14,284 nucleotides of DNA, from the NCBI GenBank assembly GCA_900554995.1, contig USJJ01000011.1, forward strand, positions 1 to 14,284, in the 5' to 3' direction. The notes beneath the pieces are model-generated. The model did not search any database and was not told the DNA's origin. It worked only from the letters and a program-made list of their open reading frames with translations. A program made the position numbers and the translations under genes. Source of the DNA: an uncultured Ruminococcus sp. (lineage in GTDB: Bacteria > Bacillota > Clostridia > Oscillospirales > Acutalibacteraceae). Positions 1-6,219 of this stretch are shown here, piece by piece (position 1 is the stretch's first letter; each line of letters starts with the position of its first letter).

Positions 1-356
1 ACGACATCAATCATATTGATTGCGACAACAACGGGGATACCGAGCTCAGTGAGCTGAGTTGTAAGATAAAGGTTTCTCTCAAGGTTTGTACCGTCGATGA
101 TGTTAAGAATTGCATCGGGGCGCTCTCCTATAAGATAATTTCTTGCAACAACTTCCTCCAAGGTGTAGGGAGAAAGCGAATAAATACCCGGAAGGTCGGT
201 GATGACAACGCCATCATGCTTTTTGAGTTTACCTTCCTTTTTCTCAACCGTAACGCCGGGCCAGTTACCAACGTACTGGTTTGAACCCGTAAGTGCGTTG
301 AACAATGTTGTCTTACCGCAGTTCGGGTTACCCGCAAGGGCAATACGAATATTCAT
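1..356 (-). CDS. feoB: FeoB ferrous iron transporter, N-terminal part (runs off the window)
   Basis: This is the cytoplasmic G domain of the membrane Fe(II) importer FeoB. Translated from the ATG at 356-354, residues 9-17 are the G1 P-loop [11 protein letters not shown]3 motif DLPG follows, then the typical SLSPYTLEE stretch, and the G4 motif NMID falls close to the window edge. About 118 codons are visible of a protein that is usually 600-800 aa; the membrane part lies beyond base 1. A GAGAGGAA ribosome site precedes the start. It is the third gene after two feoA genes, but a terminator-like hairpin and a metal-regulator palindrome lie in the 77-base gap before it. It may therefore be expressed partly from its own promoter. 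The family call is certain; full length cannot be judged. Confidence 0.95.
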   Translation of the reverse strand, partial: MNIRIALAGNPNCGKTTLFNALTGSNQYVGNWPGVTVEKKEGKLKKHDGVVITDLPGIYSLSPYTLEEVVARNYLIGERPDAILNIIDGTNLERNLYLTTQLTELGIPVVVAINMIDV

Positions 357-376
357 ACCATAATTCCTCTCTTTCA

Positions 377-392
377 ATTAGCTTATGCTAAT
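377..392. promoter_or_regulatory. DtxR-type operator upstream of feoB (site 1)
   Basis: The site is ATTAGC-TTAT-GCTAAT, with perfect 6-bp arms and a 4-bp spacer. It matches the arm and spacer geometry of three other palindromes near the divergent regulator. It sits 20 bases upstream of the feoB start and 3' of a weak promoter candidate on the minus strand: TTGACC at 419-414 and TAACGA at 397-392, 16 bp apart. Binding would block initiation at feoB. The operator role is inferred from repetition and from similarity to the DtxR/IdeR box. Confidence 0.72.
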
Positions 393-402
393 CGTTATTT
401 CT

Positions 403-430
403 AAAAAAATCGGGGTCAAACCCCTTGACC
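403..430 (-). terminator. Terminator-like hairpin between feoA and feoB
   Basis: On the minus strand a GGTCAA/TTGACC stem (430-425 with 419-414) has a 5-nt loop. A competing GGGG/CCCC stem is possible. Seven T residues follow at 409-403. It lies directly after the feoA stop and before the feoB operator, so it could lower feoB readthrough relative to feoA. The stem is short, so it may be a partial attenuator rather than a full stop. Confidence 0.55.
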
Positions 431-433
431 TTT

Positions 434-655
434 TTACTCTACCTCGATCATTTCGGCATCCGCTTTTCTGAGCGAAAGCTCATATCCACGAACCTGTACC
501 TCGACCGGGTCGCCGAGCGGAGCAACCTTACGGATATACACTTCTACGCCTCGGGTAATACCCATATCCATAATCCTGCGCTTAACAGCGCCTTCTCCGT
601 GAAGCTTGACAACCTTTACGGTTGAGCCGACCTTTACGTCCTTTAATGTTTTCAT
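434..655 (-). CDS. feoA: FeoA domain protein (second feoA in the operon)
   Basis: This is a 73-aa SH3-like FeoA protein, the small cytosolic partner needed for FeoB-driven ferrous iron uptake. It has the family pattern: a VGSTVKVVKL start of the first strand, then RRIMDMGITRGVEV in the centre, and the closing GYELSLRKADAEMIEV. The length is normal for a free-standing FeoA. The start at 655 has a strong AAGGAGG ribosome site 8-9 bases upstream. It follows the first feoA by 65 bases, and that gap contains a perfect 9-bp inverted repeat. It should be controlled by Fe(II) through the operators upstream of the operon. Confidence 0.93.
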   Translation of the reverse strand: MKTLKDVKVGSTVKVVKLHGEGAVKRRIMDMGITRGVEVYIRKVAPLGDPVEVQVRGYELSLRKADAEMIEVE

Positions 656-691
656 CTGCCTAATCCTCCTTGCTTTATACAGATTATTTGA

Positions 692-710
692 AATACCGCA
701 GTGCGGTATT
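692..710. repeat. Perfect inverted repeat between the two feoA genes
   Basis: AATACCGCA at 692-700 and TGCGGTATT at 702-710 are exact reverse complements with one base between them. In RNA this gives an 8-bp stem with a 3-nt loop. No T-run follows on either strand, so a terminator is unlikely. A transcript processing or stabilising hairpin, or a protein-binding site, fits better. Confidence 0.6.
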
Positions 711-720
711 CGGCTACGGG

Positions 721-933
721 TCAGATCATTATCCTTCTTGCCATCTCTTCGCTGATTGCGACTCGCGCTTCTTTGACGTTTACAATAACGTTTCCGCCGA
801 GCGTGTTAATGACCATTACGTTTCCTCCGACAACAAATCCGAGATTTTCAAGGTGCTTCTTGACCTCGGGATTACCGCCGATTTTTTTAATGGTGTTCAT
901 TTCACCGACTTCTGCAAGTGCTAATGGCATCAT
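721..933 (-). CDS. feoA: FeoA domain protein (first feoA in the operon)
   Basis: This is a 70-aa FeoA-family protein and the promoter-proximal gene of the feo operon. Visible features are the LGFVVGGNVMVIN turn, which corresponds to the MGI..G..V centre of FeoA, and the closing VNVKEARVAISEEMARRIMI, which corresponds to the G..ialr...A..I pattern. It differs strongly from the second FeoA (few shared residues), so the two are unlikely to be a recent duplication. Two consecutive ATG codons open it; GTGAGGAAT lies upstream at ribosome-site distance. Paired feoA genes ahead of feoB are common in Clostridia. Confidence 0.9.
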   Translation of the reverse strand: MMPLALAEVGEMNTIKKIGGNPEVKKHLENLGFVVGGNVMVINTLGGNVIVNVKEARVAISEEMARRIMI

Positions 934-953
934 ATCTATTCCTCACTTTCGTC

Positions 954-971
954 GGTTAGTTATACCTAACC
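954..971. promoter_or_regulatory. DtxR-type operator in the feo leader (site 2)
   Basis: GGTTAG...CTAACC is an 18-bp near-perfect dyad, with one mismatch in 9-bp arms, centred at 962.5. It lies about 20 bases upstream of the first feoA start. Its centre is exactly 33 bp from the next palindrome, about three helical turns, so two regulator dimers could sit on the same face of the DNA. Confidence 0.72.
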
Positions 972-986
972 GCGAATCTTAAATGA

Positions 987-1004
987 AGTTAGCTCTCGCT
1001 AACT
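987..1004. promoter_or_regulatory. DtxR-type operator at the feo transcription start (site 3)
   Basis: AGTTAGC-TCTC-GCTAACT has perfect 7-bp arms. It begins 7 bases downstream of the minus-strand -10 element (1016-1011) and so covers the expected start of the feo transcript. This is the classic position for repression by an iron-loaded DtxR-family protein. The arms resemble the IdeR/DtxR box (TTAGGTTAGSCTAACCTAA). Confidence 0.8.
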
Positions 1005-1010
1005 GAAAAT

Positions 1011-1039
1011 ATATTAGCCCCAAAAAAGAAAAATGTCAA
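1011..1039 (-). promoter_or_regulatory. Sigma-A promoter of the feo operon
   Basis: On the minus strand the -35 is TTGACA (1039-1034) and the -10 is TAATAT (1016-1011), with an optimal 17-bp spacer. The expected start near 1004 falls at the edge of palindrome site 3. The leader to the first feoA is about 70 nt. Confidence 0.82.
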
Positions 1040-1093
1040 TACCAAAACCAAAATTTCTGTGTTTTGTGACGATATTTGTCAGGATAAACAAAT

Positions 1094-1111
1094 AGTTAGC
1101 CTCAGCTAACT
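1094..1111. promoter_or_regulatory. DtxR-type operator between the divergent promoters (site 4)
   Basis: AGTTAGC-CTCA-GCTAACT has the same 7-bp arms as site 3 and differs only in the 4-bp core. It lies about 55 bp upstream of the feo -35 and 46 bp upstream of the regulator -35. It does not overlap either promoter core. It could help repress both genes by looping, or act on the regulator gene from upstream. Confidence 0.75.
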
Positions 1112-1156
1112 TAAATACTATTAATTTTTTTGCTAACAGCAAAGAAAAATCCCGTC

Positions 1157-1185
1157 TTGTTTTTTAAAATGGACTATGATATAAT
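1157..1185 (+). promoter_or_regulatory. Sigma-A promoter of the DtxR-family regulator
   Basis: TTGTTT (1157-1162) and TATAAT (1180-1185) are 17 bp apart, with an extended -10 TG at 1177-1178. The expected start near 1192 gives a leader of about 25 nt. A lone GCTAAC half-site lies upstream at 1132-1137; no full palindrome overlaps the promoter. Confidence 0.8.
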
Positions 1186-1216
1186 ATTCATATCGCATAA
1201 AAATGGAGGCTTTATT

Positions 1217-1582
1217 ATGCATTTACAGGAATCGGGAGAAATGTATCTCGAAACTATATATATTCTTTCAAAGAAAAGCAGTGCGGTCAGATCTCTTGAC
1301 GTTGCCGAATATATGGGCTTTTCAAAGCCGAGCGTCTGCCGTGCGGTAGGCTTGCTCAAAAGCGGAAATTATATTCTGGTTGACAAGGACGGCTATATCA
1401 CACTCACCGCAGACGGACTTTATGTTGCAAAAAAAATTTATGAGAGACATACTGTTTTGACGGAATTTCTTGTGCGCCTCGGCGTTGATCCGAAAATTGC
1501 GGCGGAGGATGCCTGCAAGATTGAACACGATATCAGCGATGAATCGTTTGAAGCAATAAAAAATCATTTTCCTAAAAAGTAA
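1217..1582 (+). CDS. DtxR/MntR-family metal-dependent repressor, predicted Fe(II) sensor
   Basis: This 121-aa regulator has a winged-helix DNA-binding half (HTH about residues 26-58, recognition helix around FSKPSVCRAVGLL) and a dimerisation/metal half. There is no SH3 domain, so its size matches MntR. Its metal ligands match DtxR instead: Met9 stands where DtxR has Met10 and MntR has Asp8, and Cys100-x-x-Glu103-His104 matches DtxR Cys102/Glu105/His106. The second site is incomplete: His78 is kept, but the positions of DtxR Glu83 and His98 are Thr82 and Ala96. The ATG at 1217 was chosen over an in-frame start at 1130 because GGAGG lies just upstream and the promoter -10 is at 1180. It is divergent from feo, with operators between, so it most likely represses feo when iron is plentiful. 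Confidence 0.9.
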   Translation: MHLQESGEMYLETIYILSKKSSAVRSLDVAEYMGFSKPSVCRAVGLLKSGNYILVDKDGYITLTADGLYVAKKIYERHTVLTEFLVRLGVDPKIAAEDACKIEHDISDESFEAIKNHFPKK

Positions 1583-1594
1583 ATGAAAAAGAAC

Positions 1595-1633
1595 AACGGC
1601 CGCCGATAATCCGACAGCCGTTCGTTTTATTTT
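1595..1633. terminator. Bidirectional terminator between the regulator and the racemase
   Basis: AACGGC (1595-1600) pairs with GCCGTT (1617-1622) across a 16-nt loop. On the plus strand CGTTTTATTTT follows; on the minus strand the stem is followed by a T-rich run from 1590-1586. The two genes converge here, and the racemase stop codon (1629-1627) lies inside the plus-strand T-rich tail. Confidence 0.7.
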
Positions 1634-2661
1634 ATGATACTCTTTTCAACATATTTCGATGTCATTGCGTTCAACAGGCAGTTATAAGTCATTTTGAAGT
1701 CGACAACCGATCCGATCTTATAATCATTGCCGCAGTCCGAAACATCGAGAACAACGTGGTCGCTGCTGCCGCCGACAATTTTCATTCGGCTGTCCGCACA
1801 GATAAGACCCGGAAGATATATATCCTGTTTACCGACCGCAACAATCGCACGCTTCATCAGCTTTTTGCAGTCCTGCGGAAGCATCTCGGGGATACCCGGC
1901 TTTTCTTTAAGCTCGATAATTTCGGCTTTGAGAATGAAATTATCCTCCCTTGCTCCGTCAAACGGAACGTCAAAAACAGGAATATTGCCGAGAAAAACCG
2001 ATTCGCCCATTCTCATATTGTTTATGACACGAGGCAGCTTGCCGTCAAACAGCATTTTCAATGAGCTTGACGCACCGCCGGAAACGATTGGGAGCTTAAT
2101 GTCGTATTCGCTCTCAACGGCATTGACCGCCGATTCAAAAAGATGCATATTTTTTTCCGACGGAAGAACCTCGTTGACGCAGCTGAGATTTGTGCCAACT
2201 CCGTAAAGCTCAATGTTTGTCATCCCGAGGACTTCGCCTGCAATTTCCTTGAGCTCATCTGTGTAGCAGCCGTCTCGGAGATCACCGCATTCGTACATAA
2301 GAATAACCTTGTGCCGTTTGCTTTGCTTTCTTGCCTCTTCGTTTAACGCTCTTATGACCTCAAGTTCGCTGTTCAGGCTGACGTCGGTAAATCTGACAAC
2401 ATCTCTCACCTGCGAAAGCATCGGGGAGCGTATCAGCCATTTTTCAGCTCTGATGTCGATAAACTCCATAAAGTTTTCAACGCGTGAATCACATATCGCC
2501 GTTATTTCGCCCTCTTCGACGAGAAAACGAACAAGTGGCTCATAGCCGACGAGCATCTTGGTGACCACCGAAAGTGACATACCGTTTTCGGCGCATTTAT
2601 TTTTCAGTATTTTAAGATTGTGAAGTATTCCGTCGGGTTTAATCTCGATACAAGGATACAT
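1627..2661 (-). CDS. Alanine/ornithine-racemase-family PLP enzyme
   Basis: This 344-aa fold-type III PLP-dependent enzyme resembles the clostridial ornithine racemase (Orr) group, which consists of an alanine-racemase N-terminal barrel without the usual long C-terminal domain. The N-terminal MYPCIEI, the PLP lysine in SVVTK (Lys35), the DSRVEN strand, the SLNSELEVIRAL segment, the CGDLRDG motif and the later GVGTN and SGGASS segments all fit. The reaction is expected to be racemisation of a basic or small amino acid; the substrate cannot be read from sequence. It is the last gene of a three-gene operon: its ATG lies one base after the stop of the GatD-like gene, which implies translational coupling. 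The context suggests it supplies a D-amino acid to the Mur-ligase-like pair. That functional link is inference. Confidence 0.83.
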   Translation of the reverse strand: MYPCIEIKPDGILHNLKILKNKCAENGMSLSVVTKMLVGYEPLVRFLVEEGEITAICDSRVENFMEFIDIRAEKWLIRSPMLSQVRDVVRFTDVSLNSELEVIRALNEEARKQSKRHKVILMYECGDLRDGCYTDELKEIAGEVLGMTNIELYGVGTNLSCVNEVLPSEKNMHLFESAVNAVESEYDIKLPIVSGGASSSLKMLFDGKLPRVINNMRMGESVFLGNIPVFDVPFDGAREDNFILKAEIIELKEKPGIPEMLPQDCKKLMKRAIVAVGKQDIYLPGLICADSRMKIVGGSSDHVVLDVSDCGNDYKIGSVVDFKMTYNCLLNAMTSKYVEKSIIK

Positions 2662-2662
2662 T

Positions 2663-3412
2663 TTATTTCTCCGTTTTTTGATCTATGAAACGTCTTACTG
2701 TTTTGAAGGAATTGCGCTCAATCTCAAAGAAAGACTCGTCAAGCGGCTCGCACGGCTCACAGCCCTTTGCCTTGAGCGCCTCATTGATTATTTTTTCCGT
2801 GTACCACGGATTTTTTACAAATACGGGACCGAGTGCGTTTGTGAAAATAACATTCTTGTATTTTGCGCCCTCCGTCTGATCCTTATCGTTGTTGCCCTTG
2901 CCGTAGATGAGCTTGCCGAGTGCAATTGAGGGATCATTAAGGAAGAAGTCAACAAGGTGAATCTGAACCGCCATAATTTCAAAATTTTTGTCCTCGGAGA
3001 GGGAAAACTGAAGATCATCGCCGTAGATTTCATTACGCTCGACTGCCGTTGCGTCAATGAGTCCGAGCCCCTCAACGACCGAGCCGTCGCACCTCTTTGT
3101 CGATTTTATAAGAACCATACCTGTTGTGCCGATTGCGATAATCGGCTTGCCGCTCTCGGCAAAGTTATAGATTGCATCGCCGTATTTTTTGATATTCTTC
3201 ACAATCGCATCGGCGGTCTTGATCTCGCCTGCGTTCATAAAGATAATGTCGGAATTTTCAAAGTCAATCTCTTCCGAGAAGGTGTCGATACGGTTGATTT
3301 TGACATCAAGTCCCATCTCCTTGCCGACACGCTCAAATGCCATAAGGTTGCCTCTGTCGCCGTGGAGATTCAGCAGATCGGGATAAAGCCAAGTGATGTT
3401 CAATGTGTTCAT
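2663..3412 (-). CDS. GatD-like (CobB/CobQ-type) amidotransferase lacking the catalytic Cys and His
   Basis: This 249-aa protein is clearly built like GatD, the glutaminase subunit of lipid II isoglutaminyl synthase. The N-terminal YPDLLNLHGDRGN and the later GNN..DQTEGAKYKNV and GP..VKNP segments are GatD hallmarks. The active site is gone. Where GatD has the nucleophile motif AICGGYQ, this protein reads AIGTTGM (residues 93-99), so the Cys is Gly95. Where GatD has the TYLHGP catalytic His, it reads TNALGP, so the His is Leu194. The GGGQD motif is also altered, to NAGEI. It should not hydrolyse glutamine, and may have a structural or new substrate-delivery role. The MurT-like stop and this start overlap as TAATG. 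The reading frame is intact, so this is not a decaying gene. Confidence 0.85.
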   Translation of the reverse strand: MNTLNITWLYPDLLNLHGDRGNLMAFERVGKEMGLDVKINRIDTFSEEIDFENSDIIFMNAGEIKTADAIVKNIKKYGDAIYNFAESGKPIIAIGTTGMVLIKSTKRCDGSVVEGLGLIDATAVERNEIYGDDLQFSLSEDKNFEIMAVQIHLVDFFLNDPSIALGKLIYGKGNNDKDQTEGAKYKNVIFTNALGPVFVKNPWYTEKIINEALKAKGCEPCEPLDESFFEIERNSFKTVRRFIDQKTEK

Positions 3413-4779
3413 TATTCGTTACCTCCGTACTGCTTTGTGGATTTTTCGAGCTCGTGATATTTCTTGAGCCACGTGATAAGATAAACGTTGTCAACGTCGA
3501 ATTTGTCAAGCTCCTTGAGGATTGCCTCGTCGCTGTCGTTCGGAAGAACGGAGATATCGTTCCTATCGATTCCGGCATAGATCATTCTGTTAGCCGTGTC
3601 GTATGCAACAGCCTCGGAGAAGCAGATGTAATGCTTGATATTATTCTTCTTGAGCGACTCAAAGTCAACGTCAAATGCGTAGAATGTGTTTGTATAGTAG
3701 GGATCAAAGTCCTTGAGCTCCTCAAGACCCATAAGAAGAATTTTCGGAGTCTCGTCCTTTGCAATGTAGTCGAGCGCTGTCTGGAGAGTTTCGGGATTTT
3801 CCTGCTTGATTCTGATATATTTGAGCGTTTTGGTCTTGTATTTAAGCGTTTCCATACGTCCGCTGATGTTCTTGAAGTTTGAAAAGCTCCTCTGAAGCTC
3901 CTCATTTGTCATACCGAGCTTTGTGCATACGGCAATGCAAAGCGCATAGTTGAAGATATAGAACGGTTCCTTATTCGTCACGGTGAAGCGGTAGCCGTTG
4001 CAGTCAAAGCTGCATTCGGAGAAGTCGACGTTCTGAGCAAAGAAGTCAACCTTGTCCTCGGACGAGAAGTCACAGCCTGCACAGTGGAACTTGCCGACAT
4101 TGTCAACATTGTAATAATCGAAAATAATTTTGTCGTTGCACTTCGGGCAGGGCATTGTTACGTCGTAGAACTTGTCCTTGACAAAAGAATACTGAGTTTT
4201 GTCAACGCCGTAATAGTAAACGTTGTCGGAAAAGTCCTCGAATGACTTTGATCTCGGCTCGCCGTCGTTGAGGAAGAAAGTCATATCACTGTTGAAAACC
4301 TTGCGGAATTTCTGAACGATGTAGTCCGGCTCGCCGTTGCGCTGAACCTGATCCTTTTGAAGATTGGTTATGCAGATTTTCTTCGCAGGGATGTATTTAT
4401 AGATTCCCGCAAGCGAACGCTCGTCAATCTCAAACGAGAAAAATTCCGTTTTCATTTTGCCTGTGAGCGTTGAATTGCGGATAAGAGCGGTTGCGATACC
4501 GCCGATCATATTTGCACCCTCAAGGTTTGAACATACTGTTCTGCCTGAATCTCTGAGAGCGTGAACTATCATATTATTTGCCGTCGACTTACCGTTCGTA
4601 CCGGTGATAAAAACAACCTTTTCCGGATCAATTCCGGTGAAATGACCGATAAAATCGGGCATAAGTCTGTTTGCCTTTGCACCGGGCATATTGGTACCTC
4701 TGCCCTTGGCAAAGATGTTTGAAAAGAGCATAAGTCCCTTGCCGACAAGCAGAGTGAAGATGAATTTCAATTTTTGCAT
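3412..4779 (-). CDS. MurT-like Mur ligase with zinc ribbon and altered C-terminal domain
   Basis: This 455-aa protein belongs to the MurT family, the ATP-dependent ligase that activates the D-Glu carboxyl of lipid II. Domains in order: N-terminal segment; P-loop GTNGKST at 60-66; central ligase domain with FEIDE (116-120) and TNLQKDQVQRNGE (138-150, the usual TNLFRDQLDRYGE); a Cys4 zinc ribbon at C211/C214 and C233/C236; SGRME (306-310); and a C-terminal DUF1727-type domain. In canonical MurT that last domain carries NDN.ADGxDxSWxWDVDFE, whose Asp completes the GatD triad. Here residues 350-373 keep only the FDVDFE end. ATP use looks intact, while the ammonia-coupling part does not. GGGAGGAT precedes the ATG. 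Substrate and product are unknown. Confidence 0.87.
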   Translation of the reverse strand: MQKLKFIFTLLVGKGLMLFSNIFAKGRGTNMPGAKANRLMPDFIGHFTGIDPEKVVFITGTNGKSTANNMIVHALRDSGRTVCSNLEGANMIGGIATALIRNSTLTGKMKTEFFSFEIDERSLAGIYKYIPAKKICITNLQKDQVQRNGEPDYIVQKFRKVFNSDMTFFLNDGEPRSKSFEDFSDNVYYYGVDKTQYSFVKDKFYDVTMPCPKCNDKIIFDYYNVDNVGKFHCAGCDFSSEDKVDFFAQNVDFSECSFDCNGYRFTVTNKEPFYIFNYALCIAVCTKLGMTNEELQRSFSNFKNISGRMETLKYKTKTLKYIRIKQENPETLQTALDYIAKDETPKILLMGLEELKDFDPYYTNTFYAFDVDFESLKKNNIKHYICFSEAVAYDTANRMIYAGIDRNDISVLPNDSDEAILKELDKFDVDNVYLITWLKKYHELEKSTKQYGGNE

Positions 4780-4825
4780 TTTAATCCTCCCGAATAAATA
4801 AAACGTTCATTTAATTAACGCTATT

Positions 4826-4853
4826 ATTGTATCACATTTAATTGTAAAGTCAA
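4826..4853 (-). promoter_or_regulatory. Promoter of the MurT-like/GatD-like/racemase operon
   Basis: On the minus strand TTGACT (4853-4848) and TACAAT (4831-4826) are separated by 16 bp. The expected start near 4819 gives a leader of about 40 nt before the MurT-like ATG. It is divergent from the flippase promoter across about 36 bp. Confidence 0.7.
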
Positions 4854-4889
4854 CAACGGTATAAACGTTTTTAAATATGAAATTTTATA

Positions 4890-4918
4890 TTGTTTTTGCG
4901 GGAGGAGTATGGTAAAAT
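4890..4918 (+). promoter_or_regulatory. Promoter of the flippase/LicD/cytidylyltransferase operon
   Basis: TTGTTT (4890-4895) and TAAAAT (4913-4918) are separated by 17 bp, with an extended -10 TG at 4910-4911. The expected start near 4925 gives a short leader before the ATG at 4948, which has a GGAGGTG ribosome site. Confidence 0.7.
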
Positions 4919-4947
4919 TAAATTTATGAAATCGACGGAGGTGCGGA

Positions 4948-6198
4948 ATGAATCTCAAACAAGTGATTTCAAAAAATAAAAATTTAAGCGGCTTTGCAAT
5001 GGACTCGGTTTGGACGATGATCGGACTTGTTGCGATGAACGGAATTGCCCAGTTCGTTGTTTATCCGTTTATGAGAAATATGTTCGGTGCCGACGGATAC
5101 GGACGAATCCTGAGTATGCTCGGCATTATAAATATAGTAGCTGTCTCAATAGGTACGGCACTCAATAATTCAAGGCTGGTTGCCAAAGCGCACGGACAAG
5201 GAAAGGATAACAGACCGTATATTCAATTTCTGCTGATCATTGCGGCGGTCGGAGTCGCATTAAGCCTGGCGGTTTTTATAGTAATGAAAGAAAAAATAAC
5301 GGTCTTTTCCTTTCTGCTGTATTGGCTGCTGATGTGTATGACTGTTACAAGATATTATTCCGAGGTGGAATACAGGCTTCACACAAACTATGTGGGATTG
5401 CTGTGCTACTATCTTATCATAAGCGCAGGATATCTCGTCGGAATGATCTTTGCAAAGCTGAGCGGACAGTGGGCTTTGAGTCTGCTGACGGGCGAGTTTG
5501 CAGGCTTCGTTTTTGTTGCAGCGAAAGGATCAATTTATAAACGGAGCGTCGTTGAAAAGCGGCAAACCATCGGTGATATTCGGAGATCTGCGGGATATCT
5601 GATGGTTGCCCAGCTTTTGGTAAACCTTATATTCAATTCGGATCGTATTATCCTGATGGCATTCTGCGAGAGCAAAACTGTAACGGTTTACTATATTGCG
5701 TCGGCAGTCGGTAAGATGATATCATTTGTCACGGGATCATTTAACAGCGTTATTATCGGATATCTTGCGAAGAAAAAGGAAACATTACCGTCAAAGAGCT
5801 TCTTGAAAATTTTTGCGGTTTCTTCAATTGCGGTGGCTCTTGCGATCGGAGCCTGTTATGTCGGTTCGATTATTTACACAAAATTGCTGTACCCTACGGA
5901 TTATAATGCGGCGTCGCCGTTCTTTATCGTTGCAAATTCGGCGCAGATATTCTATTTTGTAAGCGGAATGTTTACCACAATCCTATTGAGATACGCAAAA
6001 GAAAATGTACAGACGAGAATCAATGCAGTGTATGCTGTTGTATTTTGCATTACTTCAATTCCGACAGCATATTTCTTCGGAATATGGGGCTATGCAATCG
6101 GCGTGCTGATTGCGGATCTTTTCCGATATGTTTTGGCGGCTGTGCTTTGTTACAGAAAACTGAAAAATCTTGAAAAATCAAGCGTAGTGAATCAATAA
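4948..6198 (+). CDS. Polysaccharide flippase, Wzx/MATE-like (MOP superfamily)
   Basis: This is a 416-aa integral membrane protein with about 12 hydrophobic spans and short polar loops, typical of lipid-linked oligosaccharide or polymer flippases of the MOP superfamily. The N-terminal MDSVWTMIGLVAMNGIAQFVVYPFMRNMFGADGYGR segment is typical of Wzx-type proteins (first span, then a F.GADGYG turn). It is somewhat shorter than the usual 450-500 aa but has both ends. It would move an undecaprenyl-linked glycan or teichoic-type precursor across the membrane. It is first in an operon with LicD (21-base gap) and a cytidylyltransferase, which points to export of a phospho-decorated surface polymer. No polymerase or glycosyltransferase is nearby, so the substrate is unknown. 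Confidence 0.85.
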   Translation: MNLKQVISKNKNLSGFAMDSVWTMIGLVAMNGIAQFVVYPFMRNMFGADGYGRILSMLGIINIVAVSIGTALNNSRLVAKAHGQGKDNRPYIQFLLIIAAVGVALSLAVFIVMKEKITVFSFLLYWLLMCMTVTRYYSEVEYRLHTNYVGLLCYYLIISAGYLVGMIFAKLSGQWALSLLTGEFAGFVFVAAKGSIYKRSVVEKRQTIGDIRRSAGYLMVAQLLVNLIFNSDRIILMAFCESKTVTVYYIASAVGKMISFVTGSFNSVIIGYLAKKKETLPSKSFLKIFAVSSIAVALAIGACYVGSIIYTKLLYPTDYNAASPFFIVANSAQIFYFVSGMFTTILLRYAKENVQTRINAVYAVVFCITSIPTAYFFGIWGYAIGVLIADLFRYVLAAVLCYRKLKNLEKSSVVNQ

Positions 6199-6219
6199 AG
6201 CGGAGATAGGAGAAAGTGT

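Noticed and set aside
1130..1216. Longer start (ATG at 1130) for the DtxR-family regulator
   Set aside because: It would place the promoter -10 at 1180-1185 inside the coding region and lacks a ribosome site. The ATG at 1217 has GGAGG and begins where the family begins.
2663..4779. Ordinary lipid II isoglutaminyl synthase (murT-gatD)
   Set aside because: Gene order and folds fit, but Cys, His and the MurT Asp-containing motif are all missing, so the standard function should not be assigned.
4801..4947. Operator palindromes in the intergenic region between the MurT-like and flippase operons
   Set aside because: Short AT-rich dyads exist (for example GTTCATTTAATTAAC), but they are what AT-rich DNA gives by chance and do not recur.
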